64,000 nt of DNA from Saksenaea vasiformis B4078. Taxonomy: Eukaryota > Mucoromycota > Mucoromycetes > Mucorales > Saksenaeaceae. The DNA lies in the NCBI GenBank assembly GCA_000697055.1, contig JNDT01002352.1:55212-119211 (forward strand). Reading direction: 5' to 3'. The translations under genes and the position numbers were made by a program. The notes beneath the pieces were generated by a model, which worked only from the letters and a program-made list of their open reading frames with translations, did not search any database and was not told the DNA's origin. Below are positions 32,352 through 42,706 of the stretch, piece after piece. The first letter of the stretch is position 1. The number at the start of each line of letters is the position of its first letter.

Positions 32352-34431
32352 AACTCGACAAATGAAGGGGTCGTCAAAGAATGTGTTTATATACAGTACA
32401 GAAAGAAAGGAATGCAGTTACAGTAAGGTAATAGATGAGAGAGAAAAGAAGAATAAAAAAGAAAGAAAAAGAACACAGGTATCGAATGCCTTAGTACACG
32501 TCCAAGGATTCGCGTACAGAGACGTTGCAAACAGGTGATGTACGGAGCTACCATTTTCGCCCCGCGTATTTCCTGTGGCGCAGTGTCACTAGCGTTCATA
32601 CACTAACTTTCGAAGCAGTAAAGTGCGATCATCTTCAGCTGCCTCTCAGAACTGATAGAATCGCAGCTCTATATATTTTTTTATCAACTGCAGCATGGTA
32701 TTTATTTTTATTTTGCGATATTAAGGCAGCTAGTTCGTTTTGCTTCACGAGACCCACTGTAAGCTTTTTATCTGGCTTGCCTTTATTCATGCTAGATAGA
32801 ATTCCCACAACCCGTTGTTTTTGCTAGTAGATGCATCACCATTCAAGCAGAAACGGCTCTACGTGTTCCGGATGTTCTCAGTCGGACTTGGATCCTGGGT
32901 TGTGGGTCAGTGATAAGTCTATGACATGAATTGTGCGACAACTTCAGGGAAGAAGTTGATTGTAAGGATGACCACAATATTTCCATTGGAATCCTACACA
33001 GACGTCCACACTGACTTTTGCACTGCCTGGGAACCTGATTCGAGCGCCTAGGCTATTCAACCGACTTTTATGCATTTTATATCCTGAAGTTAGCATTTCC
33101 GAACCAGAGATGGAGCACGATTCATGCTCATTTACTCCTCCGCATCAAATAAGATTGTTCAGTTGAACTGTGCTCTACCGGACAGGATTGTAAACGCGCC
33201 AGATCTATTCATCTATACTTTCTGTCTGCACCATAAGTAAGCTGGGATCTTACATCATAATGAGCATTTAAGTTGTCTGAAGGTGGGAAGGGAATTGTTT
33301 TTGGAATCAATTTTTCTGCGTCGAGGCACCAACCGTTTCTCTACTGTCAAAGGCAAAAAAGATGACGAGTGGTGACCATTTTCTTTTGTTCAAAAGCCAA
33401 CATGCACATGGGTTCCGCTACACATTTATCACTTGATACGTCGCGTTTATTATAATTTGGTTTACGCGCATGCTTCATTATCGCCTTCACTCATGACATC
33501 ATTCTTTCATTCGAAGCGATTATTACCAAAATAAGGTGCATGCCGGTCGATCCCCTGCACCGGTATGACTTGCCGGAAATGTCGACACATCTTCACAAGT
33601 GCAAAACATTACTTGCGATAGTCCGTGTGAATGCAATCTACGCACGTTGTTTACAATGTTCACTCGGGATATAGCTCCTAACTCCTGGCTTTTTGGTATG
33701 GACCTTAAGAAAACAGGTAAGCAGACGGCCAAAGGCGGGTCCTCTTTAGGAAAAAAAAAAAGAGAAGCGAAGCGAAGAAGGAGAAAACCAGATCAGAACT
33801 CATTTCATTACCTCATGTTCGTTTGTAGCGATGAATGTATGTCTGGTTGCACAAAAGATAACCCCGTCCTACTGCAATCGGGATGCGGTGGGGTAGATGG
33901 GGAGACGTTGTCGATGGCAGGCGGTCGAAAGATCGACTTCTTGGCCGTCATAATCGTTGACAATGGCCGCGTCGAACGAATGGAAGCGAGAAGGTGTGAC
34001 GGACTCGGTCTTCCGATACCAGCAATCAAAGAACATAGGTCAAACTTATATCTTTTGTTTATGGCCTTGAACGCGGCACCGATAGGCATATCTGCTCTAG
34101 CTCCGTCTCGTAGATAAAGCAGAAAAAACCTTTGCGAGCAAAAGGAAAAAGGCAAAGCTACGGTGTGCGATTTATGGGAAGGGGCCTGACGTGAGGGATC
34201 GAGGGGAGGTCTTGGAGCAGTGGAGCATATCCATGGTGGTTAACCAGCTGTGGGAGACGAAGAGATGGGCCAACCGCGCGCTTCACGCTATCCTTCAAGG
34301 ATGCAAGTGCTCGAAGGCAGTGGTTCCGTCGGCAGTGGAGGGCAATCTTCTGGCGTTCTTTGGGAGGAAGCGAAAAGCAGGATCTCGGAATCGAAGAACA
34401 TACGCATCAAGCGACTATTTTATCGCAATTG
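32352..34431. other. spacer, no gene firmly supported
   Basis: About 2 kb. Open frames overlap on both strands at 33599-34117 (plus) and 33808-34155 (minus). The plus frame has possible splice sites (gtaagc near 33717), but joining them does not preserve a long frame. Nothing is recognised. Confidence 0.45.
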
Positions 34432-34835
34432 ATGCGATTTGGCTGCAACAACGACCTTGTTGCAATGGATTGGATAGGTAAAAACTAATCATGTTCTTTG
34501 CAAATGTTTGATGAATCACATACTCAATAATCGTATGTCCATGTAGGCACCATTGGCTATGGATATGCGTTGCAATCTGTTTTCGGTGTTTTCATGGCAA
34601 CACCGATTGCAACGTTGATGATTCCACGCCGTCTTGTGGAGCTTGCGACGTTCAAGGAAACCTTGAACTTTTTGTTCAAATGGAAAGTAAGTAGACTTCA
34701 TGCCATAGTACTTCGTATTTCATTATTATTATCATCAAACCGTTGAAAGGTTTTGGTGATACTCCTTCTCGTTTCTGATAGAATTTCCTGGAAGCAAAGG
34801 CTAAAGAAGCAAGCGCAAACCTGATGACCCCGTAA
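34432..34835 (+). CDS. hypothetical small protein, three in-phase exons
   Basis: Exons up to 34477 (MRFGCNNDLVAMDWI is the earliest ATG in frame, but upstream coding is likely), 34547..34686 and 34782..34835. The junctions are clean (ATAG|gtaaaa...atgtag|GCACC; GGAAA|gtaagt...ctgatag|AATTT). The middle exon reads TIGYGYALQSVFGVFMATPI, ATLMIPRRLVELATFKETLN, giving one probable membrane-embedded segment followed by a basic amphipathic stretch. The tail is NFLEAKAKEASANLMTP. I cannot name a family. The start is unresolved: a partly overlapping frame at 34250-34432 could be an earlier exon. A dispersed repeat begins 130 bp after the stop. Confidence 0.45.
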
Positions 34836-34964
34836 GCCACGTACAGAACGTGAAAAGCCCTTCGCTTCTGTTACCAATTTAAATCAGCATATCCGTGTGT
34901 AACTTATGTTCACCACTTAAGTAAGTCAACGTTATCATACTCAGCATCACTGATTTCTTTTTTG

Positions 34965-35188
34965 ATAGATCGCCAGACGTTGGATCGCTTCAAGTCCTCT
35001 GCAGACCGTCCCGCAATCGCCCGCTCCTGGATGCCGACCGTCCTCCCTCTACCCGCTCCCACCGCTTCGGTGCGGGGTTGGGTCACCGTGTAATCACTGG
35101 ATTACCCCTTCGGGGGGATAAATAAAAGACCTCAAAGCATCTTTCATTTACTAACCATGAGTTATTTTTTATGCTGCTCGAATAAATT
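34965..35188 (+). repeat. dispersed repeat, copy A
   Basis: It begins ATAGATCGCCAGACGTTG, continues CGCTTCAAGTCCTCTGCAG, has two GC-rich hairpins (CCGCTTCGGTGCGG; CCCCTTCGGGGGG), and ends CATTTACTAACC ... TTATGCTGCTCGAATAAATT. The same landmarks occur in inverted orientation at 49661-49890; the first block recurs at 38383-38415. The ends are well conserved, the middle diverged. No coding capacity, so a SINE-, MITE- or solo-LTR-like element. Confidence 0.7.
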
Positions 35189-36246
35189 TTGCGTCCGCTG
35201 GACATCTATTTTTCACAACGACACTTCCCTAAACCACCATCTCCTTTCTATTTTTGCACGTCTTTCGACTTGAGGACATCTTTTATGTTTTTGATGTAAG
35301 CTGCAGCTAGCTTCCTATTGTACCGTAGATACGGTCGTCATGACGCAGATTTATGAGAGGACGGTAGGCCAGACCCGCCTAATCGACCACGTAAGAACCA
35401 GGCACCAAACTCCATTGCACATACCTACAGCATTCTAAATATACAAGTGCCTTTTGTAATGAGAAACGACACTTGATGTTGCAAGGGCACCCTTCCTTTC
35501 CTTGCTTTAATGAAAATTCGACGGCAGTAACGGGATCAATCTGTTTATGCAATTACCATTAAGACCGGCAATAAAATCATACTGAAGAAAGGATAAGTTA
35601 CTTACGTAGCATAAACATACTGCAAATGAATACCCGGAAAGTGCAATGTAGTTACCGGTTACATTCGGCTGTTTTTATAATCGCGATTTCGCAGCATTTA
35701 ACTGAATGACCGGACTGCATGACATTCGAATGAGCTAATGCCCTTTGCAATAAGCATTCCAAATGAGAAATCACTTCAATACACTCACCTTTTTTTCTGC
35801 TTCCTTGGTAGACAGTGCATTATCTTTTGGAGTGACATAACGCGCTGGGTTGATTTCTTAAGAGGTCTTTAAAAAGGCCGTTTTTTTTTTCCTTTTCGTT
35901 TTCTTTTCTCTTTCGTTTATATCTTTCTTTTGGTAAGTCTTCCTTCTCTTCTTTATACTTCTTGTACTCAGTGTCGGAGGCCAACATCATCATTATGCGC
36001 TCTTGTTGTCCTGGCCAGACATACAAGACGTTGCAAAGAGCTGGCCACTCTTTGCTGATGATGCCGACAAAAGAGTTTTTTATACTTCTTTTCTTCTTCT
36101 CTTTTTTTTATTGTTGTTTTTTCCTTTTATCTCATTCTTCTTTTTTTTTCTGTTACTGCTTTCACCCTTTCATTGTTCTCTTGTTGCAACAAAACTTTCC
36201 GGTAAGCTATATTCCAAACAAAATCGTTTTTTTTACATTGCTTTAG
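35189..36246. other. spacer, T-rich, no gene supported
   Basis: It contains a lysine-rich open frame on minus (35820-36026) and a poly-Phe frame on plus (36003-36246), both typical of A/T homopolymer sequence. It may hold upstream exons of the candidate gene at 36247. Confidence 0.45.
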
Positions 36247-36625
36247 TTTCCGGGACCACGCGTATCTCGCGTTTTCGACGCGTTTCTATTTATTTCAACA
36301 AGGTATGCTTCAGGAATCGTTACGATCATTTATTCTTTTCTCATTAACTCCCATTTCAGATTTCGACATGCTCTTTCGAGAGTACGATCTCCATTCACAC
36401 GTCGGGCTCTGAAACTTCTACCTTTGGCTGAGGGCAGTACCATTCACTTGATTCTTCCCATTCATTCACATGTCAACTACAGATCGTCACCGACATTACG
36501 CCATTCACTTTTGCGTCGGTGTTATGCAAGAACACAAATGCCGATCAATCAGGTACGCTTTTAGTAGTGTTTGTTTCACAAAGTGTAACCCAGCTATTAT
36601 AGTTTCCCACTCCGGGGCAGGGACC
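36247..36625 (+). pseudogene. candidate truncated multi-exon gene
   Basis: Good plus-strand splice sites frame short exons: ctttag|TTTCC at 36246, CAAG|gtatgc, cccatttcag|ATTTCG and ATCAG|gtacgc, then ttatag|TTTCCC. In one continuous frame they read FPGPRVSRVFDAFLF, then RHALSRVRSPFTRRALKLLP, then SLLRRCYARTQMPINQ and FPTPGQGP-stop. The Arg-rich, acid-poor character resembles a mitochondrial presequence. No start codon is visible and the chain stops early, and it runs into the anomalous island at 36.95 kb. A broken gene is the simplest reading; a real gene with misjudged splicing is possible. Confidence 0.3.
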
Positions 36626-36949
36626 ATAAACGGACCTCATGTACGTTGGAGTTACGGCGCAGATCGACCTTCCTTTCGCTTCCGGAATGATCCCCCACAG
36701 AGATTGGTGCCATAATCCTGCATAGTCTACTGAGTATTCCTCGACCGGTATTCCTCTTAAAAGGTATGTTTATTACGTTTATTCTTTTTCTTAATTTACT
36801 AATTATTTTGAATAGACCTTGCGCCACGGGCTACGGTATGGTGGGTAGATAACAACCCATCATACGTATCCGTCCTTTTTTTTAGAGACTCAGGGAAGTT
36901 AGACTATGCAAACCAAGACCGAGGCTTGACACCATATGCATCGCTGGTC

Positions 36950-37925
36950 CTTCGATTGGTCGCCGTCCAGTAACTAGTACGCTAGTTGCCGTGCCAAACC
37001 TCAAAGTCGTCCCTAAGGATTTCGGTCCTTTTGGCTGATGGGTTTCTGAAGGAGGAGGAAACTTATTAGTAGGTAACTTCTGTTATCTGGCGCATCGTCT
37101 TAGGATTTGATGATTCCCGTCCCGGGATGACTCTACATGGTCTTAAGGCGATCTTTTTTCTGGGATTTCGCGTGTCCATTGGATCATCGTGTTCCTTTGG
37201 GTTGGGTAACGGCTTCCCGGGTTTATTCCTGGATTGGAGCTTCAGCTGACTGGTTCTCACCTTTATGGAGTTGGCCAACACGCGCGGGCAGGTCATGTTC
37301 CCAAGGAGTTATCCTTAAACTACGTGGCAGCGTGCGTTCTTAGGGCAGTTGGTCTTCGGATTGATTGTTCTTTGGGTTAAGCATCTTGCTTGGCTGGTTA
37401 TCCCTTCATTGGGCTAGCCTGCGCACGTCTCAAGGCTTCGGTCTTGTGGGGATGGTAGGTTCCCAGAGATGATTCTTTAAAATACCTCCGTTTTAGCTGG
37501 CTTTGCCTTGAAAGTCGGTTAACGTATGTTCCTGTGGGTCCGGTCTACAGGGTCAGACTGGTTCTAGGCGCTGAATCATCTGGATAGCTTTCACTCCGGT
37601 GTGTTGGCCGACATGCGCTTTAGAGCTTGACGTATGATTAGTTGGGTGTATGCTCTTCTGGTTGTGCGCTCCTGGTTCGAACTGGTTTGCATGACGCCAG
37701 AGATTCATTTCTAAAGTTCGTGCACAACCGCTGGCTCTTGAGGTAAGAGTTGGCAAACCCCGGCACGGTCCTGATGGCATTTGCCTGTTGGGCTGGACGA
37801 CGTCCATCTTGGTTCAGTTGGTGTACGGTTCTGGCTCTGTGGGGGCCCATTCCGGAGGTGGGTTGAATCTCGCCAACGATCAACCCATGGGTTCCCGATG
37901 CATCTGTCACGGTGATGGGATGATG
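36950..37925. other. G/T-skewed, GC-richer anomalous island
   Basis: About 1 kb in which the plus strand is strikingly rich in G and T (many GGTT, TTGG and TGGG words), unlike any neighbour. Several minus frames are open for 75-90 codons (37066-37296, 37553-37910), rich in Arg, Pro and Gln, but they are broken and show no motif. The element GTTGGCCAACACGCGC near 37270 recurs as GTTGGCCGACATGCGC near 37602, hinting at degenerate internal repeats. It may be part of a decayed retroelement. Confidence 0.4.
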
Positions 37926-37947
37926 CCGCCGGATGAATAAATCGTTT

Positions 37948-38047
37948 GACGAACGAGTTCAGCAAGACGAACAACAAAGCGAACAACAAGAAGACGAACA
38001 ATGAGGCGAACAAGCGTGGCGGGCAGGCGTGGCGAACAGGCGAGCAA
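37948..38047. repeat. degenerate GCGAACAA tandem array
   Basis: Repeated GACGAACAA, GCGAACAA and GGCGAACAAG units about 8-15 bp apart lie directly after the skewed island. A further GACGAACAAGGCGAGCAAC unit occurs near 38270. Confidence 0.65.
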
Positions 38048-38382
38048 AGAAGAGTAACGGGAAACATGAGTGGCACACTACCTATACCGCTCACAGCACG
38101 TACAGCTTTTTCGGTAGCCTTTCTGTAAAATACTAGTATAACTAGGAAATAAAGAGTTTTCTCACCGATCTTTTTGGTCTACGCTCGATCTCGCTACAGC
38201 GTATGTGGCCTCGGCAACACATCACATTCCTTAGCTTCGGTGAACACGTAAAAAAAAAAAAAGACCGGACGAACAAGGCGAGCAACCTCAGCCAGTCGGC
38301 GTTGATCCGATCTTCCGCCCACCGGTGAATACGAACAAACTAGCCGGTGCATGCTGCCCCACGCAACTTCCACAATATATCA

Positions 38383-38415
38383 CGCCGGACTTTTGCATCG
38401 CTTCAAGTCCTCTGC
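38383..38415 (+). repeat. dispersed repeat, fragment (copy C)
   Basis: CGCCGGAC..TTGCATCGCTTCAAGTCCTCTGC repeats the first block of copy A (34970-35008) with few changes. The rest of the repeat is missing here. It lies about 40 bp before the inverted-repeat transposon. Confidence 0.6.
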
Positions 38416-38455
38416 GCTTCATTTTTTCATACTCCAGTTGACAGGATGAAATTAT

Positions 38456-39207
38456 AGGGAATTGCTAGGGACACTCCAACTGGACACTGCAGCACCCAAA
38501 ATCATTTCAAAAAAGAAAGATGGAGTGTAGTATCTAACGCTTAATTCGGTTACAGTGGAGTGTCCCATAGTGCAGTGCCCCATAGCGAAGTGTCCTGCAG
38601 CAGAGTTTTCGTTGCCGGGTCCCAACAATTATCTTCAGATACGCTGCAGTAGATACTTGATATAATAATATTCTGGGTAGACAGGGAGTTTATTATTTTC
38701 TCGAGAATATTTGCTAGTAGAACTTGGGAGGATGATCGTATCTCTCGGAATGTGCAAAAGTTGAGTGAATGCTACGCGTTCGCGCATCACACGTCATCTC
38801 TTTTCCAAATAAAGCGGGTGTATTCTCTTTAGAAATGCTTGTACTATCGTACAGTAGCGATCATTTCAATCAATCACATTTTTTAAAACATTGGCGGTCG
38901 CTCAGACATTGCATATTTATTCGTCATTTTTCGATTCGGAAAACGATTCCACATGTATAAAACTTCTGGACATTCGCCCTGTAATATACTGTCTCTCAAA
39001 TTTATCAAATATCATTATAATGCGTACTGTCGTATATCTGGCTTTGCTGCTGGACGCTCCACCACGGGACACTCCATTGTGAGAGACTTCGCTGTTTCTG
39101 TACTACACTACACCTGAGTATGACAACTAGTGATACTTCTATTTTACTGTCCGTTCAGAATTTGGGGGTATTGGGGTGTCCCGTTGGAGTGTCCATAGTA
39201 ATTCCCT
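38456..39207. mobile_element. non-autonomous DNA transposon (MITE-like) with 32-bp inverted repeats
   Basis: The left end reads AGGGAATTGCTAGGGACACT and the reverse complement of the right end AGGGAATTACTATGGACACT; the match continues to 32 bp with 29 identities. The element is about 752 bp, with TA-containing flanks on both sides (one base of uncertainty), as expected for Tc1/mariner-like insertion. Subterminal short repeats of GTGTCCCATAG and AGTGTCC type occur next to each end. There is no transposase frame. An internal 135-bp block is shared with 63342-63476. It must be mobilised in trans, if at all. Confidence 0.8.
38844..38978 (+). repeat. 135-bp core shared with 63342-63476 (inverted)
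   Basis: Ungapped alignment to the reverse complement of 63342-63476. By hand count 110 of 135 positions match; 21 of 25 differences are transitions. It lies inside the inverted-repeat transposon. Confidence 0.85.
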
Positions 39208-39608
39208 TACGATAAAGGTCCCGGTTTGCTTATGGTACAATAAGAAAACATGAAGCGAATCACCCTGGTGTGCTTTACATAACCCAAAAGCCGTCAAGGC
39301 TTATGCGATGACACATCCTGGAAATTCGACATGAGTTCCCACCTGCCATTACTTCACTTTCGGAAACTATCTATTTTCTTTGCGTCTGCTTTGTAATCAT
39401 TCCAAATCTCGACAACTGAACATGCACGATTACAGTGCTTTTTCAGCTCCGATGCCCAAACCCAGTATACACCATACGTCATGGCGGGAAATGAATTCGT
39501 CGATTTGTCACTGGAAGTTGCGAGAAGTTCCGAGAAGTTTCTATACGACAAGTATATAAGCGACCGAGATAATATGAAGCTACTCCACTATTCATTTTAT
39601 TTTACCAA

Positions 39609-40937
39609 ATGTATTACCATACCACGCCTTTTATCTTCCACCCCGCTGTCACTGAACGTGTTCAACGCTCGGTGACCCTGGATGACTATTTACAACTCCA
39701 AGTGTTACTTCGCCACGAGCAAGCTCGACGTGAGCGTGAGCAAGCTATTCAAGAACAACTGCGTCTTCAACAAGCCATTGAAAATCTTAAATATCTGACG
39801 GGACAGTATCGGCGAGAACGCTGTCGTCGAATTGAACAGTATATGGAACAACTTCGACAAGAAAAGTTGTTGAGGCAAGCGCTTATCGAACAAGAACGGG
39901 AAAAAGAAGCCATCCTTCGACGACAGGAATATGAAAAAGCAAGAATCCAGCAGCAAAAGCAAGAAGAGTACCGTCGCCAATGTCTTGCCGCAGCAATTGA
40001 ACAGCAGCGTGTCGAGCAGTTGCATCAACAGTACTTGGCGTCGCAACAGCGTCGCAACCAACTTCGAAACCTTCCTGAACAACCGTCCTATCGTCCCAAG
40101 GAAACCCTGGATGATTTCCATGCCGATCGCCTAGCACCTTTGGTCAAACTTATTTTTGGTCAACATGATGTCGAAGAGGAACATGAAGAAGAAGAGGTGG
40201 AAGAAGAGAACAATGAAAATCAACAACAACAAGACGAAAAAGAAGAAAGTGATCTTTGGCGGTACATCGGACAACAGGGGGAAGACCAAGAAATGACAGA
40301 AAGTGAAACCGGTTCCTCAGAGGATGACAGTAGCAGTGTCAACAGCGAGCAAGTGCCAGTACAAGATCATGTATTGAATCTCAAGGGCTTGGTGAACGAG
40401 TTGGTTACCACTGGTGGCGAATCGATCACTGAACCACCTGTTATTTCTGAGACATCTCCACCGGTTGCACAAGATCCGATAAAGAACTTCAAGTGTGACC
40501 AACTCCGCAAGATCGAAGAAGAACTCGAGCAGATTCAGAAGCAACACGACCACATTCTCCAAACCCATCTCGAATTCCAAAAGACGGAACCCGGTACCTT
40601 GGTTTTAACTGCTTCCACGGCCAACAATCGTGAATTCCTGGGCTATGAGGATCAAATCATGCGTATTATGTTGAAGTTGGACACGATTGAGTCTGATGGA
40701 GACGAAACGATTCGCAGCGAACGAAAAGCGTTGGTGAAACGTGCAGAACATATTCTTGAGGTATTGGATGAACACAAGCAAAATGAATGGCAACATGCAA
40801 GACGTCAACAAAGATCAGAAGGCAAGCGAAAACGAAGACAAAATAGACGCAAACAAAGCAAACATAAATCGAACAAACGTCATCAGCAGCATCATCATTC
40901 TTACCAAGAACCATCACTTGTGATAGCAACAGCATAG
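39609..40937 (+). CDS. coiled-coil protein with C-terminal BAG domain
   Basis: Intron-free, 442 residues. Residues 20-150 are a Gln/Arg/Glu-rich helix (EQARREREQAIQEQLRLQQA and so on). A PSYRPKETLDDFHADRLAPL segment and an acidic Gln/Glu region follow. Residues about 295-395 match a BAG domain: LRKIEEELEQIQKQHDHILQ, FLGYEDQIMRIMLKLDTIES and DGDETIRSERKALVKRAEHI. The tail is Lys/Arg/His-rich (KRKRRQNRRKQSKHKSNKRH). BAG domains bind the Hsp70 ATPase domain and act as nucleotide-exchange factors, so a chaperone cofactor is expected; the basic tail suggests nuclear or RNA association. The start ATG is the first in frame. An AATAAA-type signal occurs about 40 bp after the stop. Confidence 0.85.
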   Translation: MYYHTTPFIFHPAVTERVQRSVTLDDYLQLQVLLRHEQARREREQAIQEQLRLQQAIENLKYLTGQYRRERCRRIEQYMEQLRQEKLLRQALIEQEREKEAILRRQEYEKARIQQQKQEEYRRQCLAAAIEQQRVEQLHQQYLASQQRRNQLRNLPEQPSYRPKETLDDFHADRLAPLVKLIFGQHDVEEEHEEEEVEEENNENQQQQDEKEESDLWRYIGQQGEDQEMTESETGSSEDDSSSVNSEQVPVQDHVLNLKGLVNELVTTGGESITEPPVISETSPPVAQDPIKNFKCDQLRKIEEELEQIQKQHDHILQTHLEFQKTEPGTLVLTASTANNREFLGYEDQIMRIMLKLDTIESDGDETIRSERKALVKRAEHILEVLDEHKQNEWQHARRQQRSEGKRKRRQNRRKQSKHKSNKRHQQHHHSYQEPSLVIATA

Positions 40938-42706
40938 ATTTTTTAAGATTACTTTACCATTTATTCCCATTTGTAAATAAAAGAACAACTGTTTATTTTA
41001 TTTGACTTCACACTATCATTCTGCCTAAATTTACCGGATTTTGAGTAAGGTTTCAAACGGTAACATGAAGTGTGTTATTATGATGTGGATGATTAAGGAC
41101 AATCGGCGTACTGTTTCGCTTCCCCTTAGGATCGTTGTCACAATACATGGTGATTCAGAGATGCATCTTCCAAGATTGACATGAAGAAATCAAAGTACAT
41201 GAGGCACATGGTGACATGACACGGTTGCGTCAGTGAGGATATAAGAGTTATGTCTGAGCACAGCCATTTTCGTTTATTGCTATTTGTAGCTAACCCTCTT
41301 TTAAACAAAAAGGGGAACCTGGAGGATTCTGGTTATAAAAGGGCAAAGCAGAAGTTGTAAACAGGTTATCCCAGGATAAGCTTCTTCCATACTTTTCAGA
41401 TTATCACACACTTTGACGGTGTTTGTCCCCCAGAAACGATGATGGCGTATCTTGCTTGCTTTAACAAGTTAGTCACGGCTTACAGTAGCGTAAAAAGGTT
41501 TTGCATGAATTGCATGTACCCACACATGTCCCCGTTCCTTTCTTTCAGAGATATTCCTATGGCGGAACAGCAAATGAGTATTTTGGCCAATGACTGTACT
41601 TCCTGTCATTCTTCTGATTTTAGAAACCACGAAGTTTTTTTTCCTTTTTCTTTTTTAGCATATGCTCTCCCCACCTTCTGCTTTCAAAACTTTTTAGTTT
41701 GTGTAGCGCTTTATCAAAAATTATTGAAGCAGAAAACATTACCAAAACATATGACAATAACAAATATGAAATAAATAAAAAAAAGAAAAGAGATTTCAAT
41801 CCATCGTTCATTGTTGTAAAGAAAAAGAGTATCTCTTAAGTTAGTTATAAATTAGGAGTTCTGTATATAATTGAAGACAGGTACGGAACAAGTTGCAAAC
41901 AATCAATTTCCCGATTCATAAAGATGATGTCGATTTACCAAACGAAAATAGTTACTCTCAAAAAGAAGAAATCTGCTGTTGTTTGATTTCTTCTATGGTC
42001 CGCAAAAAAAAAAAAAACAAAAAAAGATATGAATGCTATAACATATATAACCATACAAACAAATCACGCTGTTTCAAAAAATAGCGCACGCTGACGAAAA
42101 AAAAGCGGAGATAAAGAGATTTGGGGGGAGAGAAGAGAGAGCACGGTTGTTATGGGAAACTGTCATAAGAACGCTGACCCGAAAACGAAAAAATGCCAAG
42201 CAAAACCTTTTTTTTCTGATCCAGCAAAAAGAGTTGATGAAGTTGGGATGGAATCACATGGTATTCAGCTACAATTACAGGGACTTTCCCTCCTGTTATC
42301 CCAACAAGGGTTACTGCAATTTTTAGATGTTCACATTTTTTGCCAAGCCCTCCAAAAAGGGTGTTTTCTTTTTTTAAAAAAAAAAGAAGGGAAAAATTTA
42401 TTACGTGAAAACTAAAAAAAGGTGATAGAAGAGAAGGGGGGTTTTTGTGTGTGTTTAACTGTAACCGAACGTTGGGTAGATCCGGGAAAAGTCTTGGCAT
42501 TACCCTTTTGAGTAAATTTATTCATAATGAGAAACAAAAGTTTCTCATAACTTTGTGCAGGCTTATGGAAACTCTAATCTACTAATTTTGCCTTAAACGT
42601 ATCTTGAATCCTCTACTACACCTTACGGAAAAGGACTTTTCCGTTAAAGCCTATTTATCTTGCCTCTCCTTTTTCTTTTCCTTCTTTTTCTTCCGCACCT
42701 TATACC
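40938..42706. other. spacer between BAG-domain and velvet genes
   Basis: About 1.8 kb. Frames at 41439-41774 and 42152-42415 (plus) are open but rich in residues coded by homopolymers and have no family signature. It presumably contains the velvet gene promoter. Confidence 0.5.

Noticed and set aside
33599..34117. 172-codon plus-strand frame
   Set aside because: An equally open minus frame overlaps it, the candidate introns break the frame, and no family signal is visible.
34989..35008. RNA polymerase III B-box-like TTCAAGTCC in the dispersed repeat
   Set aside because: The flanking bases do not pair as a T-arm and no A-box was found at the right distance, so a tRNA-derived SINE is not claimed.
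35820..36026. Lysine/glutamate-rich minus frame
   Set aside because: Coded by A/G-rich low-complexity sequence, no start-to-stop gene structure.
41439..41774. 111-codon plus frame
   Set aside because: Composition follows the T-rich sequence; no splice or domain support.
42152..42415. Plus-strand frame starting MGNCHKN (myristoylation-like)
   Set aside because: A longer minus frame overlaps it, the end is homopolymer-coded, and no conserved motif supports it.
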